Source of the DNA: JBDIBB01 sp039812685
GTDB lineage: Bacteria > Acidobacteriota > Vicinamibacteria > Vicinamibacterales > JAFNAJ01
Length of the DNA: 53,728 bases
Reading direction: 5' to 3'
NCBI GenBank assembly: GCA_039812685.1
Contig: JBDIBB010000008.1
Span: 1-53,728, forward strand
In this document: positions 7,505 to 14,763 of the stretch, one piece after another
How the letters are laid out: each line of letters begins with the position of its first letter
Numbering within the stretch: the first letter of the stretch is position 1
The notes under the pieces: model-generated
What the model was told of the DNA's origin: nothing
The model's input: the letters and a program-made list of their open reading frames with translations, nothing else
Database searches by the model: none
Position numbers and translations under genes: made by a program

Positions 7505-8892
7505 GATCGGCCCCTCGCCGCGCGTCCGCGCAACAGCGTCATCGCCCCGAGCAGCACCGCGGCGGCGTAGACGGCCAGCGACGGCAGGTGGCGATCCGGC
7601 GCCGCGTCGCCGGAGGTCGGGACGTCGCCGAGGACGGGCGGTTTCGAGAGCGGCGCACGGTCGACCACCTCCACGGGCGCCAGCACGGGGAAGGCCCGTT
7701 CGGCCGCCGAGAGCGCCAGCGCGGCGAAGCCCACCGAGAACAGGTCGGCCGCGGTGAGGTTGCCGCGGAAGTGGTCGAACACGCTGTCGAGGCGGTAGGG
7801 CCGGTCGCTGCGGCCGTCGCCGTCGAGGTCCGGCTCCACGTTATCGGACCAGTAGTTGCCGTCGACGTCGAGGTCGGCGCGCTTGCCGATCAGGTTCAGG
7901 GGCGACATGTTGCCGATGAAGGTATTGCTCTCGAAGCGCGTGCCCAGGGCCGAGGCGAACAGGACGATGGCGGCGTCGGACTGCGCCACGACGTTGCGGC
8001 GGAAGACGACGCGGTTGGTCCCCTCGAGGAACACGCCGCGCGCGTTGTCGGCGATCAGGTTGTCCTCGGCGAGCACGTCGTCGCACTGCTGGAGCAGCAG
8101 GCCGACGGAGGCGAACCCGCGGTTGCGCACGAAGCGGTTGCGCCGGAACACGATGCGCTCCGAATACATGATGGCGCTGCCGGCGGCGCCGCGCTCGAAC
8201 ACGTTGTCCTCGAAGAGGTTGTCGTCCGAGAACATGTAGTGCAGGCCGTAGCGGACGTCGCGCACGCGGTTGCCGCGCACGACGCCGTTCGAGGAGTTCT
8301 GCAGGTAGAGGCCGTCGCGCGCCTCGGTCACGTCGTTGTCCAGGAAGGCGAAGCCGAGCGTGTTGTAGGCGTGGATGCCCGAGCCCTTCTCGCCGGGGTC
8401 GAGTCCCGGGATGCCGCGAACCGTGCAGCGCTCCACGCGCGCGCCGTCGGCCTCGCGCAGGTAGATGCCGAACAGCGCTTCCTCGACGCGGCAGTCGCGG
8501 ATGCTGACGCGATGGGCGGCGACGTGGATGCCCGAGGAGTCGCGCCCCAGATCGCCGCCGCGCCGGCCGTCGATGTCGAATCCCTCGATGATGACATCGT
8601 CGGCGCGCACGCGGATCACGCTGCCGGTGCCCGAGCCCACGAGCCGCGGCCGGCCGACGCCGGCGAGCGTGATGGGCTTGTCGACGATCAGGTCGCCGAC
8701 GTAGGTGCCGGCGGGCACTTCGAGGCGGCCGCCTGCCGGCGCGCTGTCGATGAGCGTCTGCAGCGACGAGAGGGTTGCCGCGGCCGGGCGGCCCTCGAGG
8801 GCGCCGGGCGTGGAGAGGTGTTCCTGCTGCGCCGAGGCCGCGCCCGCCGCCAGGACGACGGACGCGATGACCGCGGCCGCCAGGCGCGTCAT
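7501..8892 (-). CDS. nosD: NosD, periplasmic beta-helix copper-processing protein
   Basis: 463 residues. A Sec signal peptide (MTRLAAAVIASVVLAAGAAS-A) is followed by a right-handed beta-helix with repeated 'N-x-V-x-x-N' parallel-helix turns (GNRVRDVRYGLHYMFSDDN, NLIADNARGVFLEGTNRVVF, NLIGKRADLDVDGNYWSDN). The hallmark NYWSDN...D.DGDG...PY is present. A C-terminal hydrophobic segment (LAVYAAAVLLGAMTLL) may anchor it. NosD collects the copper/sulfur for CuZ assembly in the periplasm. The ATG at 8892 overlaps the end of nosB by 4 bp. Confidence 0.93.
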   Translation of the reverse strand: MTRLAAAVIASVVLAAGAASAQQEHLSTPGALEGRPAAATLSSLQTLIDSAPAGGRLEVPAGTYVGDLIVDKPITLAGVGRPRLVGSGTGSVIRVRADDVIIEGFDIDGRRGGDLGRDSSGIHVAAHRVSIRDCRVEEALFGIYLREADGARVERCTVRGIPGLDPGEKGSGIHAYNTLGFAFLDNDVTEARDGLYLQNSSNGVVRGNRVRDVRYGLHYMFSDDNLFEDNVFERGAAGSAIMYSERIVFRRNRFVRNRGFASVGLLLQQCDDVLAEDNLIADNARGVFLEGTNRVVFRRNVVAQSDAAIVLFASALGTRFESNTFIGNMSPLNLIGKRADLDVDGNYWSDNVEPDLDGDGRSDRPYRLDSVFDHFRGNLTAADLFSVGFAALALSAAERAFPVLAPVEVVDRAPLSKPPVLGDVPTSGDAAPDRHLPSLAVYAAAVLLGAMTLLRGRAARGRS

Positions 8893-9530
8893 GGCACGCC
8901 CTGGACGTTCGCGCGGCGTGCGGCGCGCCAGGCGAGGACCATGGCGACCAGCACGAGCACCGTCGACAGCCCCATCGCGTAGGAGGCCGGCGCCGGGTAC
9001 GAGTAGACCTCGAAGTTGGCGAGCTGCTTGTAGCCGAACATCGGCGGCATGAACGGATCGACCTTCACCGCGGCGGTCGAATCGAGGTTGTGCCCGTAGG
9101 AATAGAGCTTGAAGCCGAAGGACCAGAGGGAGAACACGGAGAAGTAGGCGTTGAGGACGAAGACGTCGAACAGGTGTCCGACCGTGCCGAGCACCGCGGC
9201 CCGCAGGTAGAGCAGGCCGATGATGCCGACGGCGAACGGCAGCCACTTGAACTCGGTGAAGTCCTCGGCGGCCAGGTCGCGCATCCCGATGTAGTGGTTG
9301 AGGACGTTGATTTCCTTGATGTCCTGGTCGTTGTTGCCGCCCTCGAGCTTGTAGCTGTAGATGTCGAGCGTCAGCCCGTCCGGGTACTGCGGCGCGAACA
9401 TCGTCATGTTCCAGAGCGGAAGGACGTAGATCGCCACCAGCAGGAGGGTGGCGGCGACCAGCAGCAGTCGTGGACGGACACCGAGCGGCGAGGCGAGCAG
9501 GCGGGTGAAACGCGCGAAGGACGCGTGCAT
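8889..9530 (-). CDS. nosB: NosB-like integral membrane protein of clade II nos clusters
   Basis: 213 residues with about four membrane segments (LLLVAATLLLVAIYVLPLW, LPFAVGIIGLLYLRAAVLG, VFVLNAYFSVFSLWSFGF and a C-terminal LSTVLVLVAMVLAW). Between the first two is an exported loop with LDIYSYKLEGGNNDQDIKEI and NVLNHYIGM. Clade II (Sec-type) nos clusters usually carry such a membrane protein directly after nosZ, named NosB; its molecular role is unknown. It follows nosZ by 55 bases that contain a 16-bp hairpin and overlaps nosD by 4 bp. The name rests on position and topology more than on a family motif. Confidence 0.7.
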   Translation of the reverse strand: MHASFARFTRLLASPLGVRPRLLLVAATLLLVAIYVLPLWNMTMFAPQYPDGLTLDIYSYKLEGGNNDQDIKEINVLNHYIGMRDLAAEDFTEFKWLPFAVGIIGLLYLRAAVLGTVGHLFDVFVLNAYFSVFSLWSFGFKLYSYGHNLDSTAAVKVDPFMPPMFGYKQLANFEVYSYPAPASYAMGLSTVLVLVAMVLAWRAARRANVQGVP

Positions 9531-9543
9531 GGTGGGCCTCCGA

Positions 9544-9579
9544 GACGGGCGGGCGCGGCGGTGGCCGCGCCCGCCCGTC
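9544..9579 (-). terminator. Perfect 16-bp intercistronic hairpin after nosZ
   Basis: GACGGGCGGGCGCGGC (9544-9559) and its exact reverse complement (9564-9579) enclose a 4-base loop. It starts 7 bases past the nosZ stop and ends 13 bases before the nosB ATG. There is no T-tract, so it more likely protects the upstream nosZ mRNA or attenuates read-through than acting as a full terminator. Confidence 0.6.
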
Positions 9580-9585
9580 GTCGTG

Positions 9586-11445
9586 CTAACGGACGATCAT
9601 GTAGCCCTGCATCTCCTGGTGCAGCGCCGAGCAGAAGTTCGTGCAGTAGTAGGGGTAGACGCCCTTCTTGTTCGCCTTGAACGTGACCTGCTTGGTCTCG
9701 CCGGGATCGACCACGATGTTGATGTTGTAGTCGAGCAGGCCGAAGCCGTGCAGCTCGTCGGTGGTCTGCTCGATGTTGGTGATGGCCACCGTCACCTCGT
9801 CGCCGTCGCGGATCTCGAAGTCGGTCGGCGTCAGGGTGGAGCGCACCGCCACCATCTTCACCAGCACCTTGTTGCCGTTGCGCGTGACGCCGGCGTCCTT
9901 CACGTCCCAGATGGCGTGCGGGTGGTGGTTCTCTTCCTTGGGGTAGACCTCGATCGGCTTGATCTTGTCGGCCTTGACGATCTGCGCGTAGTGCGGCTCG
10001 GGCTCGGTGAAGGCGTCGTAGATCAGCTTCATCTTCTCCTCGGAGATGTCGACGAGCTGGCTCGACTCCGGCTGCGAGGGGCCCACCGAGAGATGGCGTC
10101 CGTGCGAGAGCTTGTTGAGGCCCACTAGGTACTTGCCGTCGGGGCTCACCGTATCGCCCTCGGCCGCCGTCAGGTGGCCGATCGAGTACGACATGGGGAT
10201 CTTGTCGACCACTTCCCACGTGCCGAGCTTCCACTTCGCGATCGCGCTGTCGACGAACAGCGACGTGTAGGCGTAGCCGTCGGGGCCGAACTGGGTGTGC
10301 AGCGGCCCGAGCCCGACCGGCACCTCGGCGTCCTTGATCGACTCGTACTTGAGGACCGGGATGCCGTCCTCGTCGCCCGAGAAGTCCTTGTTGCGCATCG
10401 CGGTCTCCACCTTCTCCCAGTTGAAGGCGGTGGTGACGCCCTGCAGCTTGCCCGAGCCGACGATGTACTTGCCGTCGGGGGAGACGTCCACGCCGTGCGG
10501 CGACTTGCCGCAGGGCAGGAAGTAGACGAGGCCCGGCACCTTCGCCGGGTCGATCACGCGCACGCCGCCGATCATCTCGCCCGCACCGGCGGCCGCGGCC
10601 TTCTCGGCCTCGCGCCAGTTGATCGCGGCGATGTAGTCGCGGTCGCGCTGCGAGGCGGTCACCTCCAGCTTGCCGATGGCGCGCTCGGTGTTGTAGGAGG
10701 TGAAGAAGAACCAGCCGTCGGACACCTTCTTGCCGGCATCGCCCAGGTCGTAGTCGAAGGGGGGCAGCGCGATCTGCCAGGCCACCGACATCTCGCCGCT
10801 CTTGGGATCGATCTTGATGCCCGTCACCACGCCCTTGTAGTCGGTCGCGTACTTCGCCACCTCGACTGCCGTCCCCTTCGGGATCGGGATCGAAAACCGC
10901 GAGGCCATCACGGTGTACTCGGTGTTGGGCGTCACGAACGACGATCCGTGGTTGCCCGACACGTTGGGCACCGGACCGATGATCTGCTTCGTCTTGAAGT
11001 CGCGCAGGTCGATGCGCGCGATGCGGCCGTTCATCTCGTTGACGAAGAGCCAGCGGCCGTCGTAGTCGCCGTTGGTCTCCGAGAGCGACGGATGGTGCAC
11101 GTCACCCCACGTGAGGTCGCCGAGCATCGCCTTGCTCTCGTCGTCGAACCCGTAGCCGGTGGCGGGATACGGCGTGAAGACCGGGATCGTCGAGATGTGA
11201 CGCATCGACGGCAGGCCGTACACGTAGACCTGGCCCGAGTGTCCGCCGGAGGCGAACATGTAGTACTCGTCGAGATCGCCCGGGGCGACGTAGGTCTTCA
11301 TCGCGGCGACGGCCGCATCGGAGGTGGCGGCGGCGCGTTCCTGGCGGCCCTTCGGGGTGCTCGGCGCGCACTGGCTCACCAGCACCGCCAGCAGCAGCAC
11401 CCCACCGCTCCACAGCACGGTCTTCGGCAGACGTCTCAGGATCAT
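9586..11445 (-). CDS. nosZ: NosZ, nitrous-oxide reductase, clade II (Sec-dependent) type
   Basis: 619 residues, reducing N2O to N2 in the periplasm. The start ATG (11445) has AAGGAG 6 bases upstream. The N-terminus (MILRRLPKTVLWSGGVLLLA...) lacks the Tat motif S-R-R-x-F-L-K, indicating Sec export as in clade II enzymes. The seven-bladed propeller shows CuZ-region histidines at H69 (GGHSGQ), H117/H118 (DVHHP), H166 (GNHGSS) and in CGKSPHGVDVSPDG, GPLHTQF, SIGHLTA and EPEPHY. The C-terminal cupredoxin has the complete CuA motif C601-x3-C605-x3-H609-x2-M612. Length and motifs indicate an intact enzyme. It is flanked by hairpins and lies downstream of a probable quinol-oxidising module. Confidence 0.97.
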   Translation of the reverse strand: MILRRLPKTVLWSGGVLLLAVLVSQCAPSTPKGRQERAAATSDAAVAAMKTYVAPGDLDEYYMFASGGHSGQVYVYGLPSMRHISTIPVFTPYPATGYGFDDESKAMLGDLTWGDVHHPSLSETNGDYDGRWLFVNEMNGRIARIDLRDFKTKQIIGPVPNVSGNHGSSFVTPNTEYTVMASRFSIPIPKGTAVEVAKYATDYKGVVTGIKIDPKSGEMSVAWQIALPPFDYDLGDAGKKVSDGWFFFTSYNTERAIGKLEVTASQRDRDYIAAINWREAEKAAAAGAGEMIGGVRVIDPAKVPGLVYFLPCGKSPHGVDVSPDGKYIVGSGKLQGVTTAFNWEKVETAMRNKDFSGDEDGIPVLKYESIKDAEVPVGLGPLHTQFGPDGYAYTSLFVDSAIAKWKLGTWEVVDKIPMSYSIGHLTAAEGDTVSPDGKYLVGLNKLSHGRHLSVGPSQPESSQLVDISEEKMKLIYDAFTEPEPHYAQIVKADKIKPIEVYPKEENHHPHAIWDVKDAGVTRNGNKVLVKMVAVRSTLTPTDFEIRDGDEVTVAITNIEQTTDELHGFGLLDYNINIVVDPGETKQVTFKANKKGVYPYYCTNFCSALHQEMQGYMIVR

Positions 11446-11520
11446 CGAGAACTCCTTGTTGGTCACCGGCCGCGAGCGGACCGGGACGCGGGAGGGCCGG
11501 GCTTCCCGCGTCCGCGCCGT

Positions 11521-11542
11521 GGGGCCCGCTCCGGCGGGCCCC
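11521..11542 (-). terminator. 9-bp GC hairpin upstream of nosZ
   Basis: GGGGCCCGC (11521-11529) pairs with GCGGGCCCC (11534-11542) around a 4-base loop, in the 122-base gap between the cytochrome c gene and nosZ. No T-tract is present. With the hairpin at 9544-9579 it brackets the nosZ cistron. Confidence 0.5.
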
Positions 11543-11567
11543 GTCATCGGGTCAGGCGTCCGGGGCG

Positions 11568-12812
11568 TCAGCGGACGCGATCGGCCCCCTGGGCCGGGGC
11601 AGAGGCCGTGTTGGCCGCCTTCTGCTGCTGATGGGCGGCAAAGGCCTCCCGCAGGTGTTCGATGGCGACCTTCCGCTGCTCGGTGTCGAGCACGATCTGG
11701 CGCGAGAGCACCACCGACATCGTGCCCGTGGGGTTCATCATGAAGTCGTCGACCGTCATCCCGAAGCGGCTCTGCGTGTCCTCGACGGCCGTGGAGAGGT
11801 CGGGGCCGATCTGCGCCGGGCTCTTCACGCCGAGTGAGGAGACGGAGTGGCACACGAAGCAGCCGGTCTGCACGAAATAGGCGCCCGGGCCGGTGCGCAT
11901 CTCCAGTTCCGCCCGCCGCTCCTCGGGCGTCTGCGGGTCGCTGCGCGGCACGCCCGCCAGGAAGTCGGCGCTCATCTCCGCCGGACGCCATGAGAGCATC
12001 AGCATCGCCAGCGCCTGGGCTTCGGTCGTCGACAGGTGGAAGTTCGGCATGACGCTGTCCTGCACGAGGGCGCGCGGATCCTTGAAGTGCGCCACGTGCC
12101 AGGCGAAGGCCGACTGTTGTCCCGACAGGCGGCCGTACTCGTACTGCTCGGGGGCCTTCTCGCCGACGGCGGTGAGGTCGGGGCCGATCGTGCCGCCGCG
12201 GCCGTTGATGACGTGGCAGGCGCGGCAGCCCTTCTCGTCGACGACCTTCTTGGCGAGGTTGATCATGTCGGCGCCGGGCGTCTCGCGCTCGTAGCGGTGG
12301 CAGCTGTTGCAGTTCATCTGCAGCAGGGCGCGCTTGTGGTCGCCCAGCCCGTACTCATCGCCCAGCCACGAACTCAGCAGGGGTTCCTCCCAGTGCGCGA
12401 TCTCGCCGTGCGCGGCATCGGTGTCGATGGCCCACCCCTGCCCGCCGTGGCACGCCGTGCACCCGAAGCGCTCCGGCGGGTGCGTGGCGAGGATCTCGGG
12501 CGGATGCGTCCGCCACGGCTGATCGGCCGTCTCGAACCCCTTCCACGTGATCGCCTGGTGGCAGGTGGTGCAGCGATCGGCCCGCCGCAGGCCGGGCACC
12601 CACACCTGCTCGATGCCCGAGGGCACGGTGGCCGCGCGCTCGGCGCCGAGCTTCTCGGCCACCTGTTCGCGGAACTGCGCCTGGTACCACTTGTAGTCGT
12701 GCTGCCGATCGCTGTAGGCGAAGAAGACCGTGGCGCCGACGAGCACGGCGCCGATGATCGCCAGGATCGGCCGATCGAGCTTCGGATATGGAGAATTGGT
12801 CCGCTGTTCCAC
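11568..12812 (-). CDS. Membrane-anchored pentahaem cytochrome c of the nos operon
   Basis: 414 residues. An N-terminal anchor (RPILAIIGAVLVGATVFFAY, 14-33) is followed by five CXXCH sites at 81-85, 118-122, 168-172, 196-200 and 318-322. The first half carries three closely packed multihaem-type sites. The fourth (GCRACH...GTIGPDLTAVG) and fifth (TGCFVCHSV...IGPDLS) have the look of mono-haem cytochrome c domains, with Met candidates in VMPNFHLS and in MNPTGTMSVV. It probably accepts electrons from the Rieske/cytochrome b proteins encoded just upstream and passes them to the CuA site of NosZ. It starts 12 bases after the cytochrome b stop. Electron flow is inferred from operon order. Confidence 0.85.
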   Translation of the reverse strand: MEQRTNSPYPKLDRPILAIIGAVLVGATVFFAYSDRQHDYKWYQAQFREQVAEKLGAERAATVPSGIEQVWVPGLRRADRCTTCHQAITWKGFETADQPWRTHPPEILATHPPERFGCTACHGGQGWAIDTDAAHGEIAHWEEPLLSSWLGDEYGLGDHKRALLQMNCNSCHRYERETPGADMINLAKKVVDEKGCRACHVINGRGGTIGPDLTAVGEKAPEQYEYGRLSGQQSAFAWHVAHFKDPRALVQDSVMPNFHLSTTEAQALAMLMLSWRPAEMSADFLAGVPRSDPQTPEERRAELEMRTGPGAYFVQTGCFVCHSVSSLGVKSPAQIGPDLSTAVEDTQSRFGMTVDDFMMNPTGTMSVVLSRQIVLDTEQRKVAIEHLREAFAAHQQQKAANTASAPAQGADRVR

Positions 12813-12824
12813 GACGCGTCCTCG

Positions 12825-14174
12825 CTAGATCCTCGACGGGATGGTCGGCCAGGTCTCCCACGGCCAGTAGAACTGCCACGACGGCCCGCGCAGGTACATC
12901 CCGATGAAGGTGAAGCACAGGATGACGAGGGCGATCGCCAGGAACACCAGGTTCTGCGTCCGGCGATCGGCCGGCAGCCAGCGGCCCGCCAGCGTGGCGG
13001 GGCTGCGGTCGAGCCAGGGCCAGAGCGTCATCAGCGTCACGATCAGGCCGGGCAGCACCACGCCGCCGAGGAACGCGCCGTTGATGGTGAAGCCGCCGAT
13101 GCGGACCGTGGTGATGGTGACGATTTCCTGCAGCCACAGGAAGTACCAGGGCGCCTTGGCGGGGTTGGGCGTCACCAGGGCGTTGGCCGGCTCCTCGAGC
13201 GGCGACTGGATGGCGCTGGCGAGGATGCTCACCAGCGCGAAGGTGCCCAGCGTGACGATCAGCACGCGCCGCGTCAGGTCGGGTACGGCGTTGACGGTGG
13301 TTCCGGGCGCCTCGATCGTGCTGGCGCGCACGGTGGGTGCCGTCCCCCGGGCGACACCGAGCAGCGTGTAGGTCTTGGTGGGCGTCGGCGCCTCCTCGCG
13401 CGGCCTGTCGAGCACGCTGGCCGCGTCGGCGCGCGCGAGGCCGCCGTCCTTCCGGACCCTCCACATGTGGTAGGCGAAGAGCACGCCCAGCGCGCCGGGC
13501 AGCATGATGACGTGGAGCACGTAGAAGCGGATCAACGTGGCCTGCTCGATGGCCCGGCCGCCGATCATCAGCTCGCGCACCTCCGGGCCCACGAACGGCA
13601 CCGACGAGGCGATGTTGGTGCCGACGGTGACGGCCCAGAACGCCAGCTGGTCCCACGGCAGCAGGTAGCCGGTGAAGGAGAGGAACAGCGTCAGCATCAG
13701 CATGAGGACGCCGAGCACCCAGTTCCACTCGCGCTTCTGGTTCTGGCCGACGCCGTTCTTGTACGCGCCGGTGAGGAAGACGCGCACCAGGTGGAGCACC
13801 ACCGCCACCACCATCAGGTGGGCCGAGATGCGGTGCACCGCGCGGATCCACCAGCCGAAGGTGACGACGTACTCGATGTCCTTCACCGACTGGTAGGCGC
13901 GCTCCACCGACGGAACGTAGAGGAACAGCAGCGGCAGGCCCGACACGATCAGCAGCAGGAAGAGCGCGGCCGAGATCGTCCCGAGCCAGAAGGAATAGTT
14001 CCAGTCGAGCGACGGCTTGAAAACCTTCGACGGAAACCAGTGCAGCGCGAAGTTGGCGACGATGGCGTCACCCGACTCGCGATCCGATCGCGGCCGGAAG
14101 CTCCAGAACGGCACGGGACGGACCCCGGGCGCCGAAGGGGCGTCGGCGTCGCGACCAATCAGAGGCAGTTTCAC
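12825..14174 (-). CDS. Cytochrome b (b6-like plus subunit IV-like) of a Rieske/cytochrome b complex
   Basis: 449 residues, about eight membrane helices. Bis-haem ligands are visible as HRISAHLMVVAVVLH (H-x13-H) and HVIMLPGALGVLFAYH (H-x14-H); the x14 spacing in the second pair is b6-like. A C-terminal part starting near DLTRRVL corresponds to b6f subunit IV, and carries APWYFLWLQEI where quinol-oxidising enzymes have PEWY; the Glu is Ala here. Such proteins oxidise quinol and split electrons between Rieske and haems b. It lies between the Rieske and cytochrome c genes with 12-base gaps, so it is likely the quinol entry point for NosZ. Confidence 0.88.
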   Translation of the reverse strand: MKLPLIGRDADAPSAPGVRPVPFWSFRPRSDRESGDAIVANFALHWFPSKVFKPSLDWNYSFWLGTISAALFLLLIVSGLPLLFLYVPSVERAYQSVKDIEYVVTFGWWIRAVHRISAHLMVVAVVLHLVRVFLTGAYKNGVGQNQKREWNWVLGVLMLMLTLFLSFTGYLLPWDQLAFWAVTVGTNIASSVPFVGPEVRELMIGGRAIEQATLIRFYVLHVIMLPGALGVLFAYHMWRVRKDGGLARADAASVLDRPREEAPTPTKTYTLLGVARGTAPTVRASTIEAPGTTVNAVPDLTRRVLIVTLGTFALVSILASAIQSPLEEPANALVTPNPAKAPWYFLWLQEIVTITTVRIGGFTINGAFLGGVVLPGLIVTLMTLWPWLDRSPATLAGRWLPADRRTQNLVFLAIALVILCFTFIGMYLRGPSWQFYWPWETWPTIPSRI

Positions 14175-14186
14175 GGGTCACCCTCC

Positions 14187-14735
14187 TCAGGCGATCGTCA
14201 GCCGGAAATCGTGCTCCACCTCGCGCGCCAGGTCCACGACCAGGGTGCCGTCATCGGGCGAAACCGACAGGTGGTACCACGCCAGGGGCTTGGGCGCCGG
14301 ACCGTCGATGTTGCTGCCGTCGCCGTTGTAATGGGAGCCGTGGCAGGGGCACCCGAACCTGTGCGTCAGCCGGGTCTTCTTGCCGCCGATCTCCGCTTCC
14401 TCCGGCTGCGACAGCGCCTCGGCGCGCACCGTGCAGCCCAGGTGCGTGCACACCGCGGAGATCGCGTGGAAGGTCTTGCCCTCGCGGAACACGAACAGGC
14501 GTTCGTCGGGCAGGAACTTCAGGCCGTCGGGGAAGTCGGTCGGCTGGCCGAGCTTCACCGTCGTCGGGGCGTCGTAGGAGACGTTGGGCACCAGCGATCG
14601 CAGGGACGCGGCCGACTGGGCGCCGATGGCCACGCCGCCCGCGCCGATGCCGAGCTTGATGAGGAAGTCGCGGCGGCCGCCCGCGGCCTGGGCATCGGGC
14701 GGCACCTGGGATGAAGGGGCCTTCTGGTCGCTCAT
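14187..14735 (-). CDS. Rieske [2Fe-2S] protein of the nos electron-transfer module
   Basis: 182 residues. A twin-arginine signal G-R-R-D-F-L-I-K-L (20-28) leads into a single membrane/signal helix. The cluster ligands are all present: C96-T-H98-L-G-C101 and C129-P-C131-H132-G-S-H. The GSHYNGDGSNIDGPAPKPL segment is the conserved Pro-loop side. The spacer between the two ligand boxes (about 27 residues, Glu/Lys-rich) is longer than usual. Its partner is the adjacent cytochrome b, forming a small bc/b6f-like complex dedicated to the operon. Confidence 0.92.
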   Translation of the reverse strand: MSDQKAPSSQVPPDAQAAGGRRDFLIKLGIGAGGVAIGAQSAASLRSLVPNVSYDAPTTVKLGQPTDFPDGLKFLPDERLFVFREGKTFHAISAVCTHLGCTVRAEALSQPEEAEIGGKKTRLTHRFGCPCHGSHYNGDGSNIDGPAPKPLAWYHLSVSPDDGTLVVDLAREVEHDFRLTIA

Positions 14736-14763
14736 CTCGTTCCTTCGTGGGGCGGGCGCGGCC

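Noticed and set aside
12036..14714. Long plus-strand frame over cytochrome c, cytochrome b and Rieske genes.
   Set aside because: The minus-strand genes have haem, Rieske and membrane motifs; this frame has none.
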